A stretch of 64,000 bases of DNA, taken from Lunularia cruciata. Lineage: Eukaryota > Streptophyta > Marchantiopsida > Lunulariales > Lunulariaceae. This document shows, in pieces, positions 35,114-46,947 of this stretch. Made by a program: the position numbers and the translations under genes. Where the stretch lies: contig OX419760.1 in NCBI GenBank assembly GCA_948567375.1, positions 32,860,001 through 32,924,000 on the forward strand, in the 5' to 3' direction. Numbering within the stretch: the first letter of the stretch is position 1; the number at the start of each line of letters is the position of its first letter. Under the pieces are notes generated by a model. The model saw only the letters and a program-made list of their open reading frames with translations, ran no database searches and had not been told where the DNA came from.

Positions 35114-38100
35114 TCATCTTGGGATCCAAGTATTTCCTCCTAAACGCATGTCGTGATAACCCACGGGACCCCTGGGGGTTGTGAGAAGGGATGATGAGAC
35201 AACCCCTTGTTGCACAGGTATGTGTGACGTGGAAGAAGCAGCTGTTTGAGACATGTGAGGATGATGAGGATGTAAGGGAGGAGGTACTACATACCCACCA
35301 AACCCAGGAGGTCCACCAGCAACTCCAGATCCAGCTCCTAAAGGGGCTCCATTGGGAGGAATGGGGTTAAATTGACCGTGTCCCGGGGGGACTGATACAA
35401 TTTTTGGACCATGCATTGCGGCGGCATGTTGTAAAGCCTGATAAAAAATATAGCAATATATAAGTCTCAAAGAACTGACATTACAAGAAACATAACAGAT
35501 AATACAAATTCCACGTACGGTATAAGACTCCTGTAAGTAAAGCTCAATGCATCTAACAGAGGCTGAAAGTGAGAAAAAGGCCAAAACAAATGTAAAGTTC
35601 CAAGATTATAGGGCACAAGAACGTTGAACAGCTGTGTCAACGGTAATGAGTCCTAAACTACAGCTTGTTGATACGAACGTGAAAGTCTTGAACGCCCCAA
35701 GATGTAGAAATTATTTTGCTGGACTAAAGTGTGGCAATGGCACATCCAGCTGCGGGTGTACAACCACTGGGAGTAAGATAGCGTAAAACAAGATAGACTT
35801 CTTGTCTTCCGCTGTCTCAATCAGGCTACCGGAGATGGTGATCAGAGATTGTAAACATAAGAACAAAGGAAGGTTGGTGCTGATGATGTCCTATGGAGCC
35901 ACAACAGGGCAGGTCACGAAACATCAGCAGAATAGGGGTCTTATAAGTGAAGAACATGAAATGAATAGTTTCATGAAATTTGTTTCTCAACTATCCAGGA
36001 GCATTATGAAAGATAGGAGAGGGAACAGACGAACACTCGGTAAAATCAGGAGCAGAAGAAAATTTTAGTCGTGGTTCGAAGGCAAACCAAGTTTGGGCTC
36101 TGCCAAGGGTGACCCAGTTAGCTTTGTACTTCCACTGACAAGACAGCAATGTCATGATCAAGAAAGAAGTAAACCGACGATCGCTCATCTGAAAATCTTG
36201 TAAGACGGTTGATGTTCGAATTGCTCTCATTAACAATCTCTCGGTCCAGTTCTTATGGATCACATCCATAGTCTACTCTCTTTAGAATCACAATTAAATA
36301 TATAGGCGTTACTGAAAGAGAAAAAGAGACGTTCAGGACCCCTTTTGAATACACCCATCGACAATTTCATCCCATCTAGATAAAGGGTAAAGTAGGTGGT
36401 GATACACGCGACGCCAAACTTGTCAGCTTATTAGCAAAGATCTGTTGTTTTTTGTCACATAAACTACAAGCCATGTCAGACCATTTTGATGTGTTTGAAA
36501 CTGGTGGTAGACACCAGTGAGCTATGGATAGGACTGAATGTTATCCCTATTGGAGAAATGGCAACATGCCTGTTTCATCTTGGTGAACTCACACCTTCTG
36601 TCGGCCTGTCTCCTGTCGGCCTTATACAAGAGACTACATCACGCGAAGTACCAGCAAATAACTATCTGAAGTACTTCCTCAACAAGTAACAGAAGATAAA
36701 AGGAGAAATCGATAAAGCCATTACGATTTGATAGAGGACAGATGGATGGGAAAAAGGACAAAAGCACCAAACTGGTAACTGCACAAGATAGGCATTTGTG
36801 AGGAAGAGATTAGATCCATCTCCTGATAAATGTATGCTGCAATTTGAAGCAACATAAATTATTCGGAGGTAGCTATTGGTTCTAGACAACCAGCCGAAGG
36901 TTCTCCGCAAAGATTACTTAAATATGTAGAGTTAGTGAGTTAACAAATTCAAGACGATCATTTACATTTCACACGTTCTCCTTCCAGATTCTATGCATAA
37001 GGTCTGCAGATGAATCAACGGCATTTGACACTTATAAGTCAGATACTAATCAATCATCTGACACCAGAACTTTCTTCATTATAATTAGTGAGCTTGTCAT
37101 CTGATGCAAGAAAACAGTTGCCTGATAGCACGTTCTGACGAGCTACCCGATCTGATGAGTGATTCCATAGCTTCTTGTACTTGATAGCTGGGAACCAGTA
37201 AAAGCAGACTTAAATTCCTAGAATTAGAGAAACGAAGATGGTGTGGTACAACTGTAACAAACCTTACGGATAAACAATGAGGTCTCCACAGCTATGATTT
37301 CTAACCCGAGCCCTGTATACATCATGAGCAGCACGTGCCTCAAGGAACAGGTTAGCTGATCGTCCATGTTTCTATTTCTAGGTGTAACGTACCTGGTACA
37401 CCTAAGTCAGAGATAGATAACTGCTTCAGTAAGGTCATGACATTTCATTCGACTGCTGGATTCGATAGGTCAGTTGGCCTTGTGTACGCTTACGAAAACT
37501 CGTTCAGGAAGGGGCACTTTGCCAGTCAAATCAAGTTTGACCAAATATCTTAACACAATCCACTATATGTTGATCCGAGGAATATTGTACCTCTGAGTAC
37601 TAAGACGGTATGGTTTCCTAAGTATGTCTAAACTCCGGGTCAATTCATATCATACTCCAAAACCGGCATTCATGGTAGAGAAGTCAACACTATCGAGACA
37701 TCTATGAGTATTCACAGCTCACAAGAACTGCTTGTGTCACTCATCATGATGTAATGAGGTCTGACACATCAACTGAATAATCGAGGTTCTCTGAACTTGT
37801 TGATTACACGCTTTACAATTCTTGAAGCAAAAGTTCCTCCTTCGGTTATGTACGTGTGAGAAATTCTCCTTGTCAGTCTACAGATCAAGAGCTATATCAA
37901 AAGGTTGATATGGTTTTCATGCTCAGTAAACAATTTTTCCATGCTAAAGTTCATTAGGAACAAGAAATGTTCTAAAAATCATGAACTGGCAGACACTAAT
38001 AGGAGATAATATGGAAGTGACCTATCTCCCTACAATTCTCGTCAAGGTGGAGGTACGTGGGCTTGAGGTAACATGAACAGCCAAAGATCTCTTGCAGCTA

Positions 38101-40642
38101 AAATGTGACACCCCTTCGCACTAACCATTTAAGCAAGATTTCACTTTCTTGGTACGCTGAACAAATAAATATCAAAGAAAAAGAGAAGATAAAAGGTCAT
38201 ACCATATTGTGGGAGTAGTTATGTGGGCCTAGAGGTGATGGCAAGTTCCCCATAAACACCGTACCAGGTGATAAGGCTCCCCCTCCTCCGATCCCAGGTC
38301 CAACAGGCGTAGGCGGGATGCCTATACCTGGTACATAGTATCCTCCCCTGCCAGATGATCCCTGCGAGTAAAGACAACACCGTGTCTTTAGCAAACAAAG
38401 ACGAAATTACAAGCATGCCAGAAAATTCGAATTCATATGAGCATAAAAATCAGAAAGCAAACTTTGACGGCTTCTCGAGTCAATAAACACAACCATGCTG
38501 ATAAAAACTTGTAAGCCATTGATTCTACAAACGAAGATTTGGAGCTTCACCTGCGAAGGGTTCTTATAATAAGCCTTCAGCTGTAGGTACCAACAGCTAA
38601 GAAGGGTTACTATCTAAACGTTGAGAATCACTAAAGACTGCGGAAAGCTCCAAATAAGTGCTTACATAAGTAGTAAACTGAATGTATTTACCGACATCTG
38701 AAGTTCCACAAGTTTTGTTTTAGAAAAACAACAACAAAAAAAGAAAAAAAAGGAGGTTAGATTCATACTGTAAGCACCTGTGATATATGTTGTGTCAAGG
38801 TGTTCTGGCGTCCGAGAATAGGTACCATTGAAGGAGTATGGCCAAGAACATTGTGGGGACCAAGAGTACTGTGATTACTCTGAACAGGACGCGGAGGAGG
38901 ACTTGGGGTCCGAGCGTACTCTAATTCTCCTTCCTCGAGATCCCCACAAGGATTCGACCCTCTAACTTTCTCTACATGATTGACAACCACCGTTGGATCA
39001 CTACAACCAGTGACACTTGGTACCGCTTGCTGAAGAGCAGTTGACGTTGAGACTCGTTTCTTTGTTTCTTCTTCATTCAAAACCTGTTCCACATTAAAAG
39101 CAATGGGATTAGTCATCAAAGGCCCAAACTGAACATACGAGGCAAATTGGGAACTTCTTTCTGCGATGGATGACAAACCTGCTTCAGCATGAGTACAAGA
39201 TGATGCTTTTCTGCTGTCAGCTTCTCCAACTTAGCCTGCAGTTCCCCTCGTTTGCGCTTTCTCGCGCCATTTTCAATCACCTTCACCTCGGCATGCCCTA
39301 CTTCCTTACCGTCTTTATTCAAGTTTGTAGAAGTGCGGTTGACCTGTTCCAGTGCAACTATCTTCAGTAACTTTGGTCCTAATTCTCCAGAAAATAAATA
39401 ATTTTGGCAGGTAGAGGGAAATTTGATTCACCTGAAAATTTGTAGGCCATTCACAAAGTACTAGGCGGAACCACTTACGACAGTGCGTTGAGAACCCTAG
39501 GCAGTTGAAAGTAAAGATTTGAATCCTCGAGTTCCTATTATTCTATATTAGTCGGTCACTGGATACATAAGAAAAGAATTTCCGCGAGGCACCAAGAAAC
39601 TCTATGAGAACATGTTCATGACTTGTTGGGCATGGGAATAAAAAGGAAGTCGACTTACAATGACAGCTGACCTTGACTCCTCCACAGAAGAGGGAGTCGT
39701 CCCCGGTGCGTCCAAATTTGGTTGCTCCCCATCCTTCACTATATTTGGTGTAACTTTGAGCCTCTCTTCCTTAGAATCGTTCAATCCTGTCAGTGGACAA
39801 GGAGTATTTTCCAATTGTACACTAGTTCCAGGTTCGCTAACCCTATCCCTACTCTGTTCGAACATATTTTCACCACAATCCACACCTGTGTCCTCCACTG
39901 CCAAAATATCGCATTCCATACCTTCTGATTGCTCGGCGGTATCGATAGCCATGGACTCTGAACATTCCAAAGGAGCCTTTGCCTTTAAAATTGTTGAGAA
40001 TTCCTGACATTCAGGATCTCTTTGCTCAATATCGTCCTTCGCGGTATGTGTGTCACTATCATCCCGCGTATCCTCGTGTTTCTTTCTCTTCCTCTCTTGC
40101 CATGTGTCGTTCTCCTCCTCAATACGCTCACTACTCTCTGCACGTTTCCCCGCCAAAGTAGCATCTCTTTTCTCTTCCACAGAAACTAAAACTTTGCAAG
40201 TATTACTATCCGGCATGCCTTGATTCTCCAGCTCCTCTAGCTGCCCGGAGGGCGATACGACAGAGCATTGTGCTGTCCCGTTGCAAAATGATATCCCCGA
40301 GTTGGCAAGAAAATCCGGGGAAGCAGATTCGTACTCCCTCAGTATCGCAGCATTCCTTTTCTGCAAAGCATTCCTGAAGACTGACACTGGTATTTGACTC
40401 TTCGGAACTGTCCATTGCCGAGGAACGTTCGAAACCTTGTGAAGCTCTCCACGATACAATGAGATCATGGCAACGCCTTCAGCTATACTGTCAGGACCAC
40501 TGCAACATGCTTGCTTACCTACCCCAAGCTTACAGCGTCGAGGCGAGTGCGCTCTAGACTCGTCCCGTTTATCCGAGGAAAAAGAAATTTTCTTCAACGC
40601 CAATACTTGACGAGACGACGGAGGCGACACACAGACGTTCAT
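35114..40642 (-). CDS. Five-exon gene for a proline-rich, nuclear-type protein of unknown function
   Basis: Exons read leftwards: 40642-39659, about 39361-39179, 39083-38778, 38361-38203, 35437-35114 (TGA at 35114). All joins are phase 0: GTAAGT after exon 1, GTTTGT after exon 2, GTATGA after exon 4, and clean AG acceptors such as TTTACTCGCAG before exon 4. The protein has about 651 residues. Residues 60-105 carry SLYRGELHKV, PRQWTVPKS and RNALQKRNAAIL. Residues 160-240 are charged with RKRKKHE. Residues 364-389 form a basic then coiled segment (RKRKRGE, KLEKLTAEKHHLVLMLKQ). EEGELEYARTPSPPPRP follows, then a long Gly/Pro/His-rich end. The basic clusters suggest the nucleus. Intron 4 is 2.8 kb. 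The exon 3 donor may instead be at 38768, adding three codons. I do not recognise the family. Confidence 0.82.
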
Positions 40643-41042
40643 TTACAAAAACTCTTGCATTACATCAATTCCCAACCTCCAACTACCACGACCAGACTCC
40701 TCCCACAGCTCTCTGCCTCCACCGCTCTGTCAAAACAAGCCAGGCGCGGCTCTGAGTTGCAGAGCAAGAAAAGTAGAAGCAATTAAACTCCCTCATATTA
40801 CCCGATTTTTCGAACATACGATACTCATGAAAGTAAACTTGAATAGCATATCGCTCTCGTAAACCACAACAAACGAAGCAATCTCATTGATAATCACAAC
40901 TTCCCCTCCCCTCAATCAAAACGTTCCCCCACCCTGACACTCCCTCCTTTCCTCTCAGTCCGTAGACCTAACATGACCTGGAGACTGTGATATAGATAGA
41001 TCACTCTCAATCACTCCTCTCACTTTCTTCCTTCCTCCACTG
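40643..41042 (-). promoter_or_regulatory. Likely 5' UTR and promoter of the five-exon gene
   Basis: Upstream of the ATG, on the minus strand, a purine-rich leader is preceded by a TATA-like CTATATCA at about 40988-40996. This would give a leader of roughly 320 bases. Confidence 0.35.
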
Positions 41043-42171
41043 TTGATTCGTATTCATTGCGTTCTTTTCTCTCTACCACTACAGTCCTGGTGCACGAATC
41101 TCTTTGCCCGCAGTCGAACTTTACGATTTTCTCCAGAACATATTGAGCCGCGCAACTGCACAGAAAGCACAGCACCAGCATACTATCATTTGGGGATGCA
41201 CGATGTGGATCCCGCGGGAGACTTATTCTTCTGCAATATTATACTTCCATGTCTGTACTCTGTACGGAAATCTGGGCGGATGGATGAAAACTGTCATTTT
41301 CATCCAAGTCTTGTGTTTTATGGACGGAGACATTGCGTACGTCGTCGTCGTCGTCAAAGATCAAAACTGGATACGACAAAATCTTTAGAGGAATACTTGC
41401 AACCTAAATACGATGATAAGCCTAATTTAAGCCTGGATGGTTTACTTTAGTTTCTTTATCACATTCTCCACAATGTTCCCGGTTTGAAGGAGTTGACTTA
41501 AACATTCTGATGAATATATAGTTACTGTTATTAAAACGGATGAAATATTGATAGTTCAATAATGTTATTTTATAAATCATCTACACTTTTATTTCGATTC
41601 CTATTTTATGACTGTAATTTATTTAGTATTTCTCCAAGTCCCAGGTTCGCTATCAGATATATTATTTTATTTATTTGAAAATAATAATATTTATTTTCGT
41701 TTTATACACTTGCTAATTTTTTCCTTAAAAAGGATATAAATATTGTGAATTCTGAAGTGGTAAAAAAAAGCATGCTAAAAATTTAAAGCTGAACATAAAA
41801 TTTATCTTGAAATTAAAATGATAATTTAGACAACGACAAAAAGTAGCAATGAAAAAATATCAAGGAAAGAATAAATAAGCATTTCTTGGTTGTGAAAAAA
41901 TAATTTAAATAAATATCTGAAATAATAAATTAGATCATAATTATAATCAAAATTACACCAAGTAAGTACACTAATATGAAGACGAAAAAATTACTCTATC
42001 TGATTATAGTGAAATAAATAGTGACTACATTTAGGTTATGATGAGTAAGTCGAAGAAAGGAACTATAGTTATATAAAAATACACATATATAGTTTGAACA
42101 AGATTATGGAAATAATTTTTATTTACTTCCTTTAAAAACGATGTAGTATTTATTCATTCAAGTAAATGGTT
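41043..42171. other. Upstream flank, turning AT-rich
   Basis: A 135-codon plus-strand ORF (41043-41450) has no recognisable domain and a CGTCGT run; I do not call it a gene. From about 41500 the DNA is AT-rich without coding signs. Confidence 0.5.
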
Positions 42172-42199
42172 AAAAGAAGGCGACCGCGTAGAAAAAACG
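42172..42199 (+). mobile_element. Short GGCGACCGCGTAG insertion 1 (28 bp)
   Basis: AAAAGAAGGCGACCGCGTAG plus a short A-rich end sits between two exact copies of AGTAAATGGTT (42161-42171 and 42200-42210). Confidence 0.75.
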
Positions 42200-42692
42200 A
42201 GTAAATGGTTTGTATGAATCGAACTCCTTTTGTGATGTTTATAATCTTCTTTTAAAATTATGTTTATATATGTTAGTCCAACCTAATTCTTGGTGAAAGA
42301 AGAAAAGAACATAATGAGGGGATTATGTAAAAAGGATGAATTTTATTTATTCTCTCCAAAAAATGACCAATATTTTTCATGTAAATGAAAGATGTTAACT
42401 TTAAATCCATAAGTTCCTTCTCTAAGAAGAGTAATAGCTATATCATAACAAAAGTATGCAAAAATAAAATTTCTTTGGTATGTTCTTGGACTATAATGTA
42501 AAGATAGAGAAAGATCTATAAATATATATACCAAGAGCTTTCTATGTAAGTAAGCATCTCTAAGGCTCCTTTATTTATTTATATATATATATATCACGTT
42601 CTTCTAATGCTTGTTGGATTTCAGCAAATGTGTTTGGGTTCAAGCTCTTCGTTCAAGCCCGATAGCCACATTGTCCTTTCTCTCGGTGTTCT

Positions 42693-42726
42693 CTCATGTG
42701 TTCTACGTGGTCGCCTTTCTCTTTCT
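42693..42726 (-). mobile_element. Short GGCGACCGCGTAG insertion 2 (34 bp)
   Basis: The minus strand carries AAGGCGACCACGTAG. The insert is bounded by two exact copies of TCGGTGTTCT (42683-42692 and 42727-42736). Confidence 0.7.
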
Positions 42727-42737
42727 TCGGTGTTCTA

Positions 42738-42953
42738 TTAAGATTCCTCAAATGCTTCTTGAATTTTAGTAGATGTGATTGGATTCAAATTAGGATTTCT
42801 TCTTAATCTTTCTTCAAGAGCCAAAGCAAGCTGTCCTTTTGGTAAGAGTGACCTTGAAATTTGATGAAGTTCTCCATGAAGGAAAACAACATACAGAGCA
42901 CTACACATTTTTAATAATTGCTTATCAATATTTTCGAAGAGAAGTAAATGCAT
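42738..42953 (-). CDS. Short coding-like ORF, unrecognised
   Basis: 71 codons with a well-balanced composition in otherwise AT-rich DNA, including HGELHQISRSLLPKGQ and ALEERLRRNPNLNP. A diverged second copy of its end (LNPNTFAEIQQALEER) can be read at about 42600-42650. GELH[KQ][VI]S followed by PK[SG]Q also occurs in exon 1 of the neighbouring gene (residues 65-84), which may be chance. Confidence 0.35.
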   Translation of the reverse strand: MHLLLFENIDKQLLKMCSALYVVFLHGELHQISRSLLPKGQLALALEERLRRNPNLNPITSTKIQEAFEES

Positions 42954-43024
42954 ATTAGGTATATTATTTCAGATATTCAACTGCAAATCTTTAGATCTCA
43001 AATCATTTGATCTTGAGAGGCGTT

Positions 43025-43054
43025 GGGTACCGAAAGGAGGTAGTCCTCGTACCC
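43025..43054. repeat. GC-rich hairpin
   Basis: GGGTAC pairs with GTACCC, and inside it GAGG pairs with CCTC around a TAGT loop. It stands out in AT-rich surroundings and lies about 50 bases from insertion 3. Confidence 0.5.
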
Positions 43055-43099
43055 GTAGTCTCCGTTTTCCGTTCATAGAAAGCTTTCCAAATTAGAAAT

Positions 43100-43199
43100 A
43101 AAAGAAAAAGGGCGACCGCGTAGGAAAAACGAAGGATGGGAAGACCCCCGTCAAGCCGTACAAGGAAGAGACAAAAAAGGTAACATGGGGCTAAGCCCC
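43100..43199 (+). mobile_element. Short GGCGACCGCGTAG insertion 3 (100 bp)
   Basis: The longest copy. It starts with A-rich sequence and GGCGACCGCGTAGG, continues through CCCCCGTCAAGCCGTAC and ends in a hairpin GGGGCTAAGCCCC (43187-43199). It is bounded by two exact copies of AATTAGAAAT (43090-43099 and 43200-43209). Confidence 0.75.
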
Positions 43200-43209
43200 A
43201 ATTAGAAAT

Positions 43210-43660
43210 TAGAAGACTATCATTCTTTCAATCAATCAACCCCAATTAGAAATTAGAAGACTATCATTCTTTCAATCAATCAATGTAAAGCTTCATACTG
43301 ATTATATTTAACCTAAATGTTCATACAACACTTTCCAAATTTAGGAATGGAAGGGAAGAAGGCGACCGCGTAGGAAAAACGAAGGATGGAAAGACCAAAT
43401 TTAGGAATTAGAAGACTATCGTTCTTTCAATCAATGTAAAGCTTCATAATGATTATATTTAACCTAAATGTTCATACAGCACTTTCCAAATTTAGGGATA
43501 ACAAGACTATCATTCTTTCAATAATGTAAAAGCTTCATAATGATTATAATAAACCTAAATGTTCATACAGCACTTTCCAAATTTAGGGATAACAAGACTA
43601 TCATTCTTTTAATAATGTAAAAGCTTCATAATGGTTATATTTAACCTAAATGATAATATT
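43210..43660. repeat. 91-bp tandem array
   Basis: The unit begins near AATGTAAAGCTTCATAATG and contains AACCTAAATGTTCATAC and CAAGACTATCATTCTTT. Units start at 43282, 43432, 43523 and 43614. The first interval is 150 because insertion 4 sits inside it; the others are 91. A partial unit precedes. Confidence 0.85.
43349..43394 (+). mobile_element. Short GGCGACCGCGTAG insertion 4 (46 bp)
   Basis: It lies inside one unit of the 91-bp array, between two exact copies of CCAAATTTAGGAAT (43335-43348 and 43395-43408). The other units lack it, so the empty site can be read next door. Confidence 0.85.
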
Positions 43661-43968
43661 CTCATAAAAAGTAAGCTTATCATCTCATCCTTCTCAAATT
43701 GGCTCAAGATTCTCGATTGTCTCCCTATATTCTTTTAGTTGCAAGTTCTAGATATAATATATGTCTTTTTGTAAATATCAATATCTTTAAAAATATATAA
43801 TTCAGATAGAAGCTATTACTTTTGTCAAAAAAGACAAAAAGAAGAAGCTTATCTTAATACATTTAATATGAGTACCAGATTTTATTTTATTTTAAATTGA
43901 TGAAACTATTAAAATGAGTTCAATAAAATTCAGTGTTAAGAGTACCATAAAATTGAAAGATTAGAAAA

Positions 43969-44211
43969 TCAATCATTCAAAGACTGCTTTAAGATTGCAC
44001 CTGTTGGGAAGGGTACTAGATGGTTTCCAAAGTTGCAATTGGTAGAATTGTAAGCCTTGAAAGTGAAGTGACCTTTGGGGCAATGACCACCTTCTAGCTC
44101 GTAATCTTTGGGGTAATATAACCTTCGTAGAGAATCATCACTTTCACAAATAGTTTGGAATAGATTTTTAGTGAAAATGATTTTAGCTTTAACTTTTTGA
44201 TAGTGCACCAT
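43969..44211 (-). CDS. Short ORF, unrecognised
   Basis: 80 codons, ending in NCNFGNHLVPFPTGAILKQ, with a composition more protein-like than its AT-rich setting. It could be an exon or a relic of a gene. No family recognised. Confidence 0.3.
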   Translation of the reverse strand: MVHYQKVKAKIIFTKNLFQTICESDDSLRRLYYPKDYELEGGHCPKGHFTFKAYNSTNCNFGNHLVPFPTGAILKQSLND

Positions 44212-45182
44212 AGGAGTGATACTACCTCTTATGTGAGTGATTCTTGCACAAGAGGTTAAACAAGAAGTAATAAAGAATTACTATGACACCTTTCTTCAAC
44301 TCTAGTCATTCCAACTCCTCATGAGAAAGACCTGTTCTTATCATTTATACTATTAGTACATCGACATTGGGTTGTCATACCACAATAAAATCCAAATACT
44401 AATGAATTATTTTTAATTTTAAATAAGGTATAGAAAAGGTAAATATTTGATACAAAAGAAATCTAAATGAAAATCCATAAATTAGGACACTTGAAATATA
44501 ACAAAAATACAAAGGAAACAAACCAATTCTTCATAATGTCTATCTGACTTTAGATTAATTTAAGCAATTTCTTTGATAATATAGTCTGTCCGAGCACATA
44601 TAAACAGTGCTTCTAATTGAGTAGTTTTTCAACATCTATGATTTTTCATGGCATTTCCCATATTTGAATAATAAATTAAGGATATAAAAAATTTTGATAA
44701 GCAAAATGTAATTATGTAACGCAAATATTTTCTTCACATGTGATAGTCCTACTAACTTCAAGGTCTTGCAAATAAGAATAATTGAAAAGAGACATATATC
44801 TACCACTAGGAAGGTAAAACATATCATGTTTATATATTTTTAAATTTTTGCATTATATTATTGAAGGAAAAATATATATCCTCTCTCACTAACCTATATC
44901 ACAATAGAATAAGGATAGGTCCCTTAAGGGCATATTTCAACTCCGTTAGAATTGTATAGCAACTGGTCTCCATCCGGAAAATATAACATTTAGACTAAAA
45001 GCAGATTTTTTTTTCTGACAGGAGATAATTTGACCTAGTAACAAATAAAATAATCACTAAAAACTCTTAGTGTTCAGTTAATCCATACTCCAATAAGTAT
45101 ATGTTTAGGGGTTATCAGAAAGTCTAGAAGGTTCAATTTTGGCCCGGATCATAAACCACGAGGCTTATTTTTATCTGTACGA

Positions 45183-45355
45183 GATTCCATATAAAATCCT
45201 CAAAATTATTTTTTTTTACAATAGCTTAATAAATTTTATAGACTTTTTCATACTCGTATTTAATTTTACTCGATTCTAAAGATTCATATAAAATCCTCAA
45301 AACATTTCCTACAATGCCTTATAAAAGTTTATAGAGTTTTTCGTATAGGTACTTC
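45183..45355. repeat. Two-copy tandem repeat of about 100 bp
   Basis: CATATAAAATCCTCAAAA followed by a TTTATAGA-TTTTTC block occurs twice. Confidence 0.7.
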
Positions 45356-45655
45356 CTGATAATACACTTTGAAAGTAGAAATAAAAAATTTAGAATCTAT
45401 CAAACTAGTACGAGAAATGATCATGAGAATGTTACTCAACTTCACAAGTCCTATACAGGTCCCATTAAATTTACTATTATCTCTCTGAATGATGAAACTG
45501 GAATCCCTAATGACACAAATGGACGTGTGTAGTAAGTGGTAGGGTAGCCCCCAACCTTCTGTAGCCATTATTAGTCCTAGCAGAATGTCTATGAGCGGAT
45601 GGTATAATACAGTATGATTCTGTCAGCTAACCCCTGATCCAAGCTCAGAGTTGGA

Positions 45656-45786
45656 GGTTATTATGTACCACTAATAACTGGATTTGTGCACGTTCCGATG
45701 ACCTTTCTGTAGAACGCATTTCAAATCTTAAAGTTTTAGGTTATAATGTACCAGTCATAACTTAGTTTATGCACGTCCTGATGACC
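45656..45786. repeat. Two-copy tandem repeat, 83-bp period
   Basis: GGTTATTATGTACCACTAAT to CGATGACC (45656-45703) recurs with changes at 45739-45786. Confidence 0.75.
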
Positions 45787-46300
45787 CAAACGGATTTTGA
45801 AGGCAATCATGGAACTCGTATAGATTAGCGCAAGTCATCCTGATATCTATATGAAACGTTCTTTGTTCCTAAACGAATCAAGCGGGTCACGAACATCAAT
45901 TGCTCATCATGAAGCAGCTCCAGATCTTTTCGGGATCCGAAGTTTGTACAAAAACTTGGAGGGTTGAATTCCTATCGGAGATCACGACTCAAGAGACGGT
46001 TATATAGTACATCGAGAACGGGATGGTTAGAACGATTGAGGAGTGAGTAGAGTGACACATTAGGGGTTTCAAAAATAGATTTGACGGATATATACAGGAT
46101 AAATAATAAACTTTATAATTAATTTTAGTGAACTCTGTAATGAGATGAGATGGTAGTAAATGAATGCAATGTAAATTCAATTACAGGTTATTTTGTTCAA
46201 GTTACGTTCATTTATAAAAATCGCCATGTTACCGATATTTAGGAATACCTTATTGAAATAAATGATTTTCAGAAGAAGTGATGTGGTTCTTGAGAGGATG

Positions 46301-46947
46301 GACATGTGGTTGGATGACTTGGTCTTGGAGTGGGATTTTGGATTTTTTTGGTGGATCCAAAATGCACGCTCTCAACTATTTGAATTCTCAACTCAAATTC
46401 ACCATCTCGAGTGCAAATGCTCCTATTGACAATGAACCAATGGCTGTTTTGTAGTTCATTTCCATAGAATAGTGCGGCAAAGGATAGGGCAAGTTATGGA
46501 AAATGAAGTGCACCGCCCGTGGCAACCAAGAAATTGATTGGGGGTCAAGGAATTTTACGCCAAAAGGGCAACAAAAATTAAGCAATGAGAGATCAAGTAC
46601 CTTGTTAGAATGCAAGAGGCTCACTTTTGGATGTAGATCCAAGACTTATAGACTCACCATTGGATTCACAACTTGAACAATCATTAGGAAAATTTGGAGA
46701 ACTATTGAGGATGGCTTCTTCCGTGCGGGGAAAAACAAAGAGGATGGAAGGTTTCACCTGGCTATGCACCATTATGACCAATACTAGATTATTTTGAGGA
46801 CCCCGAGCATTTTGCACAAATTTATGGTGGGAATTGCAAAAAGCACATTCAAAAATCAATGGCTTTTAGTTTCATGGCAACATTTTTGATCAAGGAGAGG
46901 CAAGGATTTCCTACTTCTACGATAAGGATAGGCTTTACAAAAAATGG
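46301..46947. other. Worn sequence before the charged ORF
   Basis: Short coding-like pieces are seen (for example LIDSPLDSQLEQSLGKFGELL around 46650-46700, plus strand), but frames are broken and no domain is recognised. Probably the upstream part of the following relic. Confidence 0.35.

Larger units (their letters stand above)
44221..46300. other. AT-rich spacer with two worn tandem duplications
   Basis: I see no gene. Short ORFs at 44636, 45329 and 45989 look random. Confidence 0.6.

Noticed and set aside
41043-41450. 135-codon plus-strand ORF divergent from the five-exon gene
   Set aside because: No domain, an Arg run from a CGT microsatellite, and overlap with the likely promoter region.
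43210-43660. CRISPR-like repeat array
   Set aside because: Units are contiguous 91-bp tandems without unique spacers, in plant nuclear DNA.
42161-43700. Wholesale organelle DNA insertion
   Set aside because: Only short GC-rich pieces look organelle-like; the surrounding AT-rich DNA and tandem array do not resemble a known organelle gene. Left open in the findings.
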